From an uncultured Clostridia bacterium (GTDB lineage: Bacteria; Bacillota; Clostridia; Oscillospirales; CAG-272): a stretch of 6,086 nucleotides of DNA. This document shows positions 1 to 5,633 of this stretch, one piece after another. The DNA lies in assembly GCA_946615525.1 (NCBI GenBank), contig CAMOHW010000054.1, positions 1 to 6,086 of the forward strand, written 5' to 3'. Within the stretch, counting starts at the first letter, position 1, and every line of letters starts with the position of its first letter. The translations under genes and the position numbers were made by a program. The notes under the pieces were generated by a model, which was given only the letters and a program-made list of their open reading frames with translations, made no database searches and was not told where the DNA came from.

Positions 1-150
1 TTTGAGTGTGTAGATCTTGACAAGCCCCGAGGCAACGATTTGCGCCACGATCAAGAGAACGAGCAACCCGGCAAGAACGGCAGTCGCAACGGTTTGCCGG
101 TGCAAAGCGGTCTTCTCTTTTTTGGCGGTTGCGGAAAGTTCGGGTTTCAT
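1..150 (-). CDS. N-terminal fragment of a membrane-anchored protein, fifth gene of the Gld-type operon
   Basis: Only the first 50 codons are present; the gene continues beyond the left edge. The start at 150 is chosen because an AAAGGAGG ribosome binding site lies 11 nt before the ATG (162-169). The visible part has a charged cytoplasmic head (residues 1-18, several Lys) followed by one hydrophobic helix at about 21-44 (AVLAGLLVLLILVAQIVA), then the beginning of what should be an extracytoplasmic domain. The gap to the gene before it is 24 nt, so it belongs to the same transcript. I do not recognise the family from so little sequence. In comparable clostridial operons the gene after GldG often encodes a DUF4340 protein, also a single-pass N-terminally anchored protein, so that is the best guess from context; a third GldG-like protein is the alternative. 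Confidence 0.75.
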   Translation of the reverse strand, partial: MKPELSATAKKEKTALHRQTVATAVLAGLLVLLIVAQIVASGLVKIYTLK

Positions 151-161
151 TTTGCCCAGGT

Positions 162-169
162 CCTCCTTT
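162..169 (-). promoter_or_regulatory. Ribosome binding site of the fifth operon gene
   Basis: AAAGGAGG on the minus strand, 11 nt before the ATG at 150. It is a near-perfect anti-16S match and it fixes the start of a gene that is otherwise only seen as a fragment. Confidence 0.8.
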
Positions 170-174
170 CTCTG

Positions 175-1863
175 TTATCTTGCACGGCGACGGCGCACCA
201 GCACGAAAATGCCAAGCCCTAAAGCAACGGTTGCCGGAATGAGCGCCAGCACGATCGCCGCGGTGCGGTTTCCGCTTGCGGTGTAAAAATCACTGCCCAT
301 ATTGGTTTTGTGCAACGGCTCCGAATCAAAGCCGACCGAAAGCGCCTCGCGGGACATTCCGTTCATAATTTCCAGGAGCAGATCGTTGTTTCCATAGGCG
401 CTGGAACAAAGCAGGGCGTCGTCGGCAAAATCGGTGGAGCCGAACACGCAGAGCATGGAGTTGTTGGTGATGCGTTTGCTTTGTCCGGTAACGCGGTCGA
501 TCTCTTTGAGCGAATCCTCGCGGAAGGTGATGGTCGCCAAAGCGTAATCGCCGCGCGCGTCTGTTACTCCGGGCAAAACTTCTCCGTTCGTTCCAACCAC
601 CTCGGCATAAGTCAGGCGATCGGCGCCGGTGGAACTGAATATTTTATAAATGGAACGCACTTCGTTATTTTTGGCGTATCTTCCGTATTCGTAGCGCGCC
701 GTATTGTTTTCGGATTTCAGCGAGATCTCCAACGAATAGGTGGGGGAAAGTTCCAACGGAGCCGCATTCGGGAAAACGATGGCGGGGGAAGAACCCTGCG
801 CGCGCATCTTTTTGGTAATGGAAGCGCCCATGCCGGCGATCTCATATTCGGCAAGGACCGCTCTGCCCGCGTTTCCGTCAATCGAATCCATGGGGGAAAC
901 CACGCGGTAATTGCCCAGCGTTTCCAACTCGTCCTCCGGATTTTGATACCGGGAGAAACGAATGCCCCACTCCTCCAAAAAGGTTTCCAGGTTGGTCAAG
1001 GTCGGCGTTTGCGGATCGGCAAACAAAAGCAGCGAATTGGCTTTTCGCAAATAGACATCCAGCTTGCCCAACTCGCCTGCCTCGCCCGAAAGATAGTTGC
1101 CGGAAGAAAAATCGGTTTGCGGATCAAAAATCAGGATCATCCGGCATTCTTCGGGAATCTCCTCGGTTGCAAGGTTCAGCATTTGGATTTGGAATCCGGC
1201 GCCTTTGACCGTGTTCAAAAGCGCGGTGTGAGAACCCTCCTCGGCAAGCGCTCCGCCATGATTGGTGACAACACAGCAAACCGGTGCCTCCACCCGCGTA
1301 ATGGCGCGAATGGTTTTGACAAAGGTTTTTTCGCCGTTGTATGCCCAGGGGGTTTCCGAATTGGTGTCCGAATAGGTATAAAAACTATCCATCCCCAAAA
1401 TACGGGATTCCGATCCGCTGGCAACAATGACATCCGTTTGATAAATACTGGAATAGGAGTTGATGCGATAGCGGTCCACCGAAGAAGGATTGGACCAGAC
1501 ATCTACCGTTTTGAGGTCGATAAAGGAGGAGAACTTTTTGGCAAGAGCGCGTGCGGTGTAGTAAATATAGCGCATCTGCTCATTTTGCACCAGAAGATCC
1601 GGATCCGCGCAAAACAGAATGGTCACCTTTTCCTCTTGCTCTCCGTCTTTGTAAAGTTCTTTTGCCTCGGCAACGGTCTGCTTCATCAAATTGACGGTTT
1701 CGTCATTGAGGCGATACATGGACTCGTTGGTCAAATCCCAGAAAAGCAGGCGACCGCCGAACAGAGCCGAAGCGCCAATATTCAAAAGGACGACCGCGAC
1801 CAGCACTGCCGCCGTAATTGCAAGCGCCAAAGCGCCGCGACGAGATGAATGGGGAAAGCGCAT
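175..1863 (-). CDS. Second GldG-like ABC transporter auxiliary protein (562 aa)
   Basis: Probable accessory subunit of the Gld-type ABC transporter encoded upstream, anchored at both ends. A helix at about residues 13-36 follows a basic head, a large domain at about 40-530 should be extracytoplasmic, and a second helix at about 533-556 ends in RRRRAR, which keeps the C-terminus inside. GldG-type (ABC_transp_aux) features are the NHG motif at 201-203, IPEEC at 236-240 followed by a strand and a DP..DF segment (247-252), EEWGI at 297-301, and the C-terminal FGSTDF (474-479) with YGNNDLLLEIMNGM (490-503). The protein before it aligns throughout, so the two are paralogues. Here the usual HGE is HGG. 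The start at 1863 is preferred over in-frame ATG 1899 and TTG 1938 because AAAGGAGG (1874-1881) precedes it and because the others overlap the gene before. The gap to that gene is 28 nt. What it binds is unknown. Confidence 0.88.
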   Translation of the reverse strand: MRFPHSSRRGALALAITAAVLVAVVLLNIGASALFGGRLLFWDLTNESMYRLNDETVNLMKQTVAEAKELYKDGEQEEKVTILFCADPDLLVQNEQMRYIYYTARALAKKFSSFIDLKTVDVWSNPSSVDRYRINSYSSIYQTDVIVASGSESRILGMDSFYTYSDTNSETPWAYNGEKTFVKTIRAITRVEAPVCCVVTNHGGALAEEGSHTALLNTVKGAGFQIQMLNLATEEIPEECRMILIFDPQTDFSSGNYLSGEAGELGKLDVYLRKANSLLLFADPQTPTLTNLETFLEEWGIRFSRYQNPEDELETLGNYRVVSPMDSIDGNAGRAVLAEYEIAGMGASITKKMRAQGSSPAIVFPNAAPLELSPTYSLEISLKSENNTARYEYGRYAKNNEVRSIYKIFSSTGADRLTYAEVVGTNGEVLPGVTDARGDYALATITFREDSLKEIDRVTGQSKRITNNSMLCVFGSTDFADDALLCSSAYGNNDLLLEIMNGMSREALSVGFDSEPLHKTNMGSDFYTASGNRTAAIVLALIPATVALGLGIFVLVRRRRAR

Positions 1864-1873
1864 TGTTTGCGAT

Positions 1874-1881
1874 CCTCCTTT
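1874..1881 (-). promoter_or_regulatory. Ribosome binding site deciding the start of the second GldG-like gene
   Basis: AAAGGAGG on the minus strand, 10 nt before the ATG at 1863. The frame stays open upstream to 1938, but those earlier start codons lie inside or at the end of the preceding gene and would place this site within the coding region. Confidence 0.85.
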
Positions 1882-1891
1882 CCTGTTGTTT

Positions 1892-3445
1892 TCAATCATG
1901 TTTGCGCCGTAACAATACCGGAACGGCAACCGCCGCAACGATTACGGCGGGGGTCAACGTCAGGGCAAGCGTCCAGCCCAGTCGCTGGGCGCGGGAAAGC
2001 CCGTGCATGACCGACGACGGGAAGGCGACCGACGCAAGACCGCCCACATTTGCCTGCCCGCTCATAGTTTCGGTCAGGCGCAAAAGCACATCCGCGTTTC
2101 CGTAGGCACCGGGCTGCATCCACTGCTCGGTAGCGTAATTGACCGAAAAGACGACTGCCACACGCGAAACACCGCCCGAAAGCGTTTGCTCGCTATAACC
2201 CAGCAGCCCTACGGGAGTGGTATCCACCGCTTTACCGTTTGCAAAAGCAACGGCGTTGTTGCCGCTGGTGTAAACGACGGAAGCCCGGCGATCATCCTTT
2301 TGATAACTGCCGTCCTCTGCGGGAAGAAAGCCGGAAGCCACGCGGAAGCCGCTGGCGTTGGAAAAAATCGGCTCGTGCGAAATGCCGCTCGTCAGCTCCC
2401 CTGCCGTTCCCTTGGTGTTGGCTTTACCGGCAATGGTGTAACCGTCCGAGGTCAGAGAGCCCATCTCGTCCCGGATCATATAGCGATAATTTGCCGATTC
2501 TCCGGATGCGTAGCAAGGAGCAATGCCCCACTCCGCAAGGTAGGAATCCAAATTGGGCAAATTGGGCGTGCGGTTTTCCAAAAAAACCAAAAGCGCGTGA
2601 CCGGGGACCGAAAGAAACTCGTCCAGGATCTCTTTTTCGGAGATCTCCGAAATGGCGTTCTTTTGCGCCAGGTCATTGTTCGGGTTGAAACAAACGATCA
2701 GACTACATTCCGCCGGAATGACCGACTGCGTCAGGTCGATATAGTCCAAACGGTAGCCGGCGTCATCCAACAAATACAGAATCTCGTAGTCGTAATACAC
2801 CTCGCCGTGGTTGTTGGTCAGGCAGGCGACCGGCGACGAGGGAGCCGCCGCGCGCAAAATTGCCGCGGCAAGTTTTTTCTCGCCGGCATACGCCGTAGGC
2901 GAAGAAGAGTTGCCGCTCTCCCATTGGAAAAACTCCCGGGCGGAATAGGTGCGGTGATAAGCGCCGCAGGTAACGATCACACTGGTTGTTTGCAGAGTGA
3001 TCTCGGTTTCTGTTTCGGCCCCGGTTTCCGGATCAATGGTGGTGGAAGTCAAATATCCCGCAACGCTTTCGGGATCCAGAAAAATATCGTGATAAACCAG
3101 TTGGATGCGCCCCTCGCGCGCGGCAAACTCCTTTGCCGTTGCGTAGAGATAGGAGATGAGTTCTCCGGCTTCCAATTTCTCGGGACGATCGCAAAAGTGG
3201 ATCTGCACCGTTGCGGGCGCGTCGGCAGTACCCGCGGCATCCAGCGCCGTTTTGACCAGCGCCACCGACTTTTCGCCAACCGGGAAGGTCTGCTCGGAAT
3301 GCAGGTCCACCGCCCAGCCGTAGCGTGACGCAAGCGTTCCCACCAGCGTATTGGCAAGCAGGACGCAGACCAGCAGGAGCACGGTCAAAAGCAGGGAGAT
3401 TCCCCCGTATTTTGCCCTTCGATTTTTGAAAAATTGCTTTTTCAT
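1892..3445 (-). CDS. First GldG-like ABC transporter auxiliary protein (517 aa)
   Basis: GldG family (ABC_transp_aux domain) accessory protein of a Gld-type ABC transporter, expected in the cytoplasmic membrane with its main domain outside. A basic head (KKQFFKNRRAK) precedes a helix at about 14-38; the domain covers about 45-485; a second helix at about 488-512 ends in RRKHD. Family features are AYAGEKKL (185-192), the NHGE motif (212-215), VIPAEC (242-247) followed by VCFNPNNDL (251-259), the conserved AEWGI (304-308) and YGNADVLLRL (448-457). The C-terminal GS.DF element of the family is degenerate (FSVNYA, 433-438), whereas the paralogue that follows keeps it. An acidic Thr-rich insertion lies at about 136-150. 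AAGGGGA at 3455-3461 serves the ATG at 3445. The gap to the permease gene is 19 nt. Membership of the family is fairly sure; the ligand is not known. Confidence 0.92.
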   Translation of the reverse strand: MKKQFFKNRRAKYGGISLLLTVLLLVCVLLANTLVGTLASRYGWAVDLHSEQTFPVGEKSVALVKTALDAAGTADAPATVQIHFCDRPEKLEAGELISYLYATAKEFAAREGRIQLVYHDIFLDPESVAGYLTSTTIDPETGAETETEITLQTTSVIVTCGAYHRTYSAREFFQWESGNSSSPTAYAGEKKLAAAILRAAAPSSPVACLTNNHGEVYYDYEILYLLDDAGYRLDYIDLTQSVIPAECSLIVCFNPNNDLAQKNAISEISEKEILDEFLSVPGHALLVFLENRTPNLPNLDSYLAEWGIAPCYASGESANYRYMIRDEMGSLTSDGYTIAGKANTKGTAGELTSGISHEPIFSNASGFRVASGFLPAEDGSYQKDDRRASVVYTSGNNAVAFANGKAVDTTPVGLLGYSEQTLSGGVSRVAVVFSVNYATEQWMQPGAYGNADVLLRLTETMSGQANVGGLASVAFPSSVMHGLSRAQRLGWTLALTLTPAVIVAAVAVPVLLRRKHD

Positions 3446-3464
3446 GTCGTGTGTTCCCCTTCTC

Positions 3465-4238
3465 TTAACCCCAACGGCGTTTCTCGTAAATGCGGATCGT
3501 CAGGAACAGGAACACAAACGCGAGCGAAAGATAATAGAAGATAGCGGCAAAATCAAAGATCCCGTTGGTAAAACTCCCGAATCTGCCAAGCACCGAGATC
3601 CAGTTCAGCACTGCGCGGATCCAGGCAAAGCGGATCCAGGGCTGCCCGTCGGCATCGGTGATTCCGGTCAAAAGCCCGATGAGCGTCATTGCGCCGATGA
3701 CCGCGATGGAAATAACCGCCGCGGAAAGTTGATTTTCGGTAAGCGAGGAAATAAAGGTACCTACGGCAATCAGAGCCGCGCCCACCAAAAGGAGCGCGAT
3801 CAGCCCGCCGAAGATCTCGCCGGTCACCGGTCCGAGGGTGGATTGGAACAGTTCGGCTTCATCAGCACGCTCGGCAGAGGCGATGACATAAAGCGGGATA
3901 AAATTGATGACCGAGGCAAGCACTCCGGCACCAAAAACGGTCAAAGCGGCAAAATACTTGCCCAAAACCATGCCGGTAAGCGTGACGGGCGCAGTGAGCA
4001 GGAGTTGCTCGGTGCGCAGTTTTTTCTCCTCGGCAAACAGGCGCATGGTCAAAAGCGGGATCAAAATAGTCAGAGCGCCCACCAACAGGGTAAAATAACT
4101 TGCCGTACTGTAAGTGGCGTTTCCCAAAACGGTAAAGTAAAACAACACCGCCGCGCTGACCAGAAAAACGCCGAGATAGATATACCCAATGGGATTGATG
4201 AAATAGGAACGGAGTTCCTTGCGATAAATGGCTCTCAT
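3465..4238 (-). CDS. Gld-type ABC transporter permease (GldF-like, 257 aa)
   Basis: Membrane-spanning subunit that should pair with the ATPase encoded just before it. Six hydrophobic segments are visible at about residues 17-38, 48-66, 97-121, 143-165, 171-192 and 228-250. Between the second and third lies the family hallmark TMRLFAEEKKLRTEQLLLTA (64-83), the cytoplasmic coupling region of ABC2/NosY/GldF permeases. The C-terminus (NGIFDFAAIFYYLS, 225-238, ending EKRRWG) is also typical. The length fits a complete single-domain permease, so the transporter is probably a homodimer of this protein with two ATPases. AAAGGA (4247-4252) stands 8 nt before the ATG. The gap to the ATPase gene is 17 nt. 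The stretch at 200-210 contains a repeated WIR motif encoded by an 11-bp direct repeat. The substrate cannot be told from the sequence. Confidence 0.94.
   Translation of the reverse strand: MRAIYRKELRSYFINPIGYIYLGVFLVSAAVLFYFTVLGNATYSTASYFTLLVGALTILIPLLTMRLFAEEKKLRTEQLLLTAPVTLTGMVLGKYFAALTVFGAGVLASVINFIPLYVIASAERADEAELFQSTLGPVTGEIFGGLIALLLVGAALIAVGTFISSLTENQLSAAVISIAVIGAMTLIGLLTGITDADGQPWIRFAWIRAVLNWISVLGRFGSFTNGIFDFAAIFYYLSLAFVFLFLTIRIYEKRRWG
3615..3640. repeat. Short direct repeat inside the permease gene
   Basis: GCGGATCCAGG occurs at 3615-3625 and again at 3630-3640, a period of 15 nt or five codons, so the frame is kept. It encodes the repeated WIR in PWIRFAWIRAV just before the last membrane segment. 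It could be a small slippage duplication or chance. Confidence 0.6.
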
Positions 4239-4255
4239 TGCGTTTTTCCTTTCTT

Positions 4256-5335
4256 TTAATCTTCTTCCGATTTTTCGGCGGCGGCTTCTTTCCGGCGGCG
4301 GGCAGCTTCTTCATAAAGCGCCTCGCCAAGCGTTTGCTCCGCCGTTTCTTTTCCCTTGCGGGTTTTGCGGGCGGAACGCGGAGCGCGTTTGGCTCCACTC
4401 TGCTCGGAAGAATCAACAACCGAGAGGAAGACATCTTCCAGGTCAACGCCCGATGCTTCCAGACCAACAAGCGCCCAGCCGCGCTCGGCAAGCAGATAGA
4501 ACAACTTTTTGCGAATATCAACGCCCTGTTCGGTTTCCACCGCATAAACGGACGCGTCACCGTCCCGCTCGGGCAATGCCTCGGCGCGAAGAATGCCGGG
4601 CATATCCAAAAGAGTCTGCAACACCGTTGCCTGCGGTCCGCAGATCTTGGCGCGGAAGCGGCGATTGCCGGAAACGACATTTGCAATGCGCTCGGTCTTT
4701 TCGTTGGCAACAATGCGCCCTTGATTGATGATGACGATACGATCGCAAACCGCCTGCACCTCGGAGAGCAGATGGGTGGAAAGAATGACGGTATGCGCCT
4801 TGCCCAAACCGCGGATCAGGTTGCGCACTTCAATGATCTGTTTGGGATCCAATCCCACCGTGGGCTCGTCAAAAATCATGACCTTCGGGTCGCCCACCAT
4901 TGCCTGTGCAATGCCCACGCGCTGGCGATAGCCCTTGGAGAGGTGACGGATCAGCCGTCCGGAAACCTCGCCCAGGCGCACGGTATCGCAGATCTCTTTC
5001 AAGTGTTTTTCACGATCCATACGGCAGCCTTTGAGCTCATAGCAAAAGTTCAGGTATTCCCAAACCGTCATATCGAGATACAGCGGCGGCTGTTCGGGCA
5101 AATAGCCGATCATCTTTTTGGCTTGCAACGGATCGCTCAAAATATCCACTCCGCCGATCAGCGCCTTGCCCGAAGTAGAGGAAAGGTAACCGGTGAGAAT
5201 GTTCATTGCCGTGCTTTTTCCGGCGCCGTTCGGGCCCAAAAGACCAACGATCTCGCCTTTTTCGGCGGTAAAGCTGACATCGTCCAATGCACAAACGGAA
5301 CCGTAATTTTTCGTCAAATGCTCAATCCGAATCAT
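4256..5335 (-). CDS. Gld-type ABC transporter ATP-binding protein (359 aa)
   Basis: Cytoplasmic ATPase that should drive the permease encoded next. All nucleotide-binding motifs are intact: Walker A GPNGAGKS (34-41), Q-loop around Q82, signature LSKGYRQ (132-138), Walker B VMIFDE (152-157) with catalytic Glu157, D-loop GLDP (161-164) and switch His188. The YLPEQPPLY segment (78-86) and LSKGYRQRVGIAQA (132-145) are characteristic of the CcmA/GldA group. A C-terminal region at about 220-308 follows, as is usual in this group, and after it an unusual charged tail (about 310-359) rich in Lys, Arg, Glu and Ala and likely partly helical. The start at 5335 is chosen because AAGGGAG (5342-5348) precedes it by 6 nt; the frame extends to a GTG at 5368, but that extension contains the ribosome binding site. 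It is the first gene of the operon. The substrate is unknown. Confidence 0.95.
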   Translation of the reverse strand: MIRIEHLTKNYGSVCALDDVSFTAEKGEIVGLLGPNGAGKSTAMNILTGYLSSTSGKALIGGVDILSDPLQAKKMIGYLPEQPPLYLDMTVWEYLNFCYELKGCRMDREKHLKEICDTVRLGEVSGRLIRHLSKGYRQRVGIAQAMVGDPKVMIFDEPTVGLDPKQIIEVRNLIRGLGKAHTVILSTHLLSEVQAVCDRIVIINQGRIVANEKTERIANVVSGNRRFRAKICGPQATVLQTLLDMPGILRAEALPERDGDASVYAVETEQGVDIRKKLFYLLAERGWALVGLEASGVDLEDVFLSVVDSSEQSGAKRAPRSARKTRKGKETAEQTLGEALYEEAARRRKEAAAEKSEED

Positions 5336-5341
5336 GTTTTG

Positions 5342-5348
5342 CTCCCTT
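5342..5348 (-). promoter_or_regulatory. Ribosome binding site deciding the ATPase start
   Basis: AAGGGAG on the minus strand, 6 nt before the ATG at 5335. It excludes the in-frame GTG at 5368, which would make this site part of the coding sequence and add 11 residues before the conserved N-terminal strand. Confidence 0.8.
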
Positions 5349-5414
5349 TTTGGTGGATTTTGCCGCACGCGGCGGAATTCGGTGTGTTCTTGATTCTTCC
5401 CGTTTTTGCCCGTC

Positions 5415-5435
5415 TTTTTGCAACCGGCGCAAAAA
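5415..5435 (-). repeat. 7-bp inverted repeat in the operon leader
   Basis: TTTTTGC (5415-5421) and GCAAAAA (5429-5435) are perfect inverse complements around a 7-nt loop. It lies just downstream of the predicted operon start site, so the mRNA could fold a weak hairpin here. The stem is mostly A-U, and on the minus strand it is not followed by a U-run, so it does not look like a terminator. Confidence 0.5.
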
Positions 5436-5456
5436 CTTCCAACTCTGTAAATTCAT

Positions 5457-5485
5457 ATTATATCATATAAATATGAACATAACAT
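5457..5485 (-). promoter_or_regulatory. Extended -10 promoter of the transporter operon
   Basis: On the minus strand TATAAT is perfect (5457-5462) and is preceded by TGA (5463-5465), giving the extended -10 motif TGnTATAAT. At 17 bp spacing the -35 position is ATGTTA (5480-5485), only three of six to consensus, which an extended -10 can compensate. Transcription would start near 5450 and leave a leader of about 115 nt before the ATPase start codon. All five genes follow with short gaps and no visible terminator. Confidence 0.7.
5463..5476. promoter_or_regulatory. Candidate operator palindrome in the operon promoter spacer
   Basis: TCATATAAATATGA is a palindrome with 6-bp arms and a 2-bp centre, sitting between the -10 and -35 of the operon promoter. 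Two wider inverted repeats enclose it: TTCATAT/ATATGAA (5453-5459, 5471-5477) and AAATTCAT/ATGAATTT (5449-5456, 5484-5491). A repressor bound here would block the polymerase. The region is AT-rich, so some symmetry is expected by chance, and no regulator is visible nearby. Confidence 0.4.
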
Positions 5486-5531
5486 GAATTTGCCCAAAAA
5501 AACGCGGCGATTTCCCTTTTTGCGAAAAAAA

Positions 5532-5557
5532 CGGCGCTCTTGTATAAATCCGCGCCG
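5532..5557. repeat. GC-rich inverted repeat around the plus-strand promoter elements
   Basis: CGGCGC (5532-5537) and GCGCCG (5552-5557) are perfect inverse complements separated by 14 bp, and the TATA-like sequence at 5543-5548 is in the middle. If the downstream start sites are right, it lies mostly upstream of the transcript and would act as DNA, for example as a protein site, rather than as an RNA hairpin. Confidence 0.4.
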
Positions 5558-5570
5558 AACGGTAAAAAAT
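5542..5570 (+). promoter_or_regulatory. Possible sigma-F-like promoter of the SpoIIQ-like gene
   Basis: GTATA (5542-5546) followed after 14 bp by GGTAAAAAAT (5561-5570) resembles the sigma-F pattern known from Bacillus (GYWTA, about 15 bp, GGNRANAHTW), with spacing one short and one mismatch in the -10. It would give a leader of about 55-60 nt. A sigma-A alternative overlaps it: TTGCGA (5520-5525), 17 bp, TATAAA (5543-5548). Sequence alone does not separate the two; spoIIQ genes are sigma-F dependent in studied spore formers, which favours the first if the gene is spoIIQ. Confidence 0.4.
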
Positions 5571-5618
5571 GAAACCGGAGACAAAAATCCTTTGCTATCC
5601 GAAAACTTCATGCCAAAA

Positions 5619-5625
5619 AAAGGAG
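5619..5625 (+). promoter_or_regulatory. Ribosome binding site deciding the start of the SpoIIQ-like gene
   Basis: AAAGGAG, 8 nt before the ATG at 5634. An in-frame ATG lies earlier at 5610, but no comparable site stands at a proper distance before it, and using it would put this site inside the coding region. Confidence 0.8.
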
Positions 5626-5633
5626 CAGTTATT

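Larger units (their letters stand above)
5336..5633. other. Divergent intergenic control region
   Basis: About 300 nt without a coding region between the leftward transporter operon and the rightward SpoIIQ-like gene. It contains the operon promoter with a palindrome, a leader of about 115 nt for the operon, an AT-rich core at 5448-5490, and plus-strand promoter-like elements near 5520-5570. I see no RNA gene, riboswitch fold or terminator with a convincing GC stem and U-tract in it. No regulator gene lies in the window. Confidence 0.8.

Noticed and set aside
310..1848. Long plus-strand reading frame of 512 codons opposite the second GldG-like gene
   Set aside because: It is antisense to a protein with clear family motifs and membrane helices, its translation is rich in Arg, Gly, His and Gln without recognisable domains, and it has no good ribosome binding site.
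1864..1938. Earlier starts for the second GldG-like protein (ATG 1899, TTG 1938)
   Set aside because: They overlap the end of the preceding gene and place the strong AAAGGAGG site within the coding region; the added residues do not resemble the family's N-terminus.
2003..3328. Plus-strand reading frame of 441 codons opposite the first GldG-like gene
   Set aside because: Same pattern of a shadow produced by codon composition of the real minus-strand gene; no motifs or helices of its own.
5336..5368. N-terminal extension of the ATPase to a GTG at 5368
   Set aside because: The added residues would be encoded by the ribosome binding site AAGGGAG, and the family begins at the MIRIEHLTKNYG start.
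5415..5435. Rho-independent terminator in the intergenic region
   Set aside because: The stem is mostly A-T pairs with only two G-C pairs and no U-tract follows on the minus strand; no gene ends nearby.
4238..5470. Plus-strand reading frame of 410 codons opposite the ATPase gene
   Set aside because: The minus strand encodes every ABC ATPase motif here, and this frame also runs through the operon promoter.
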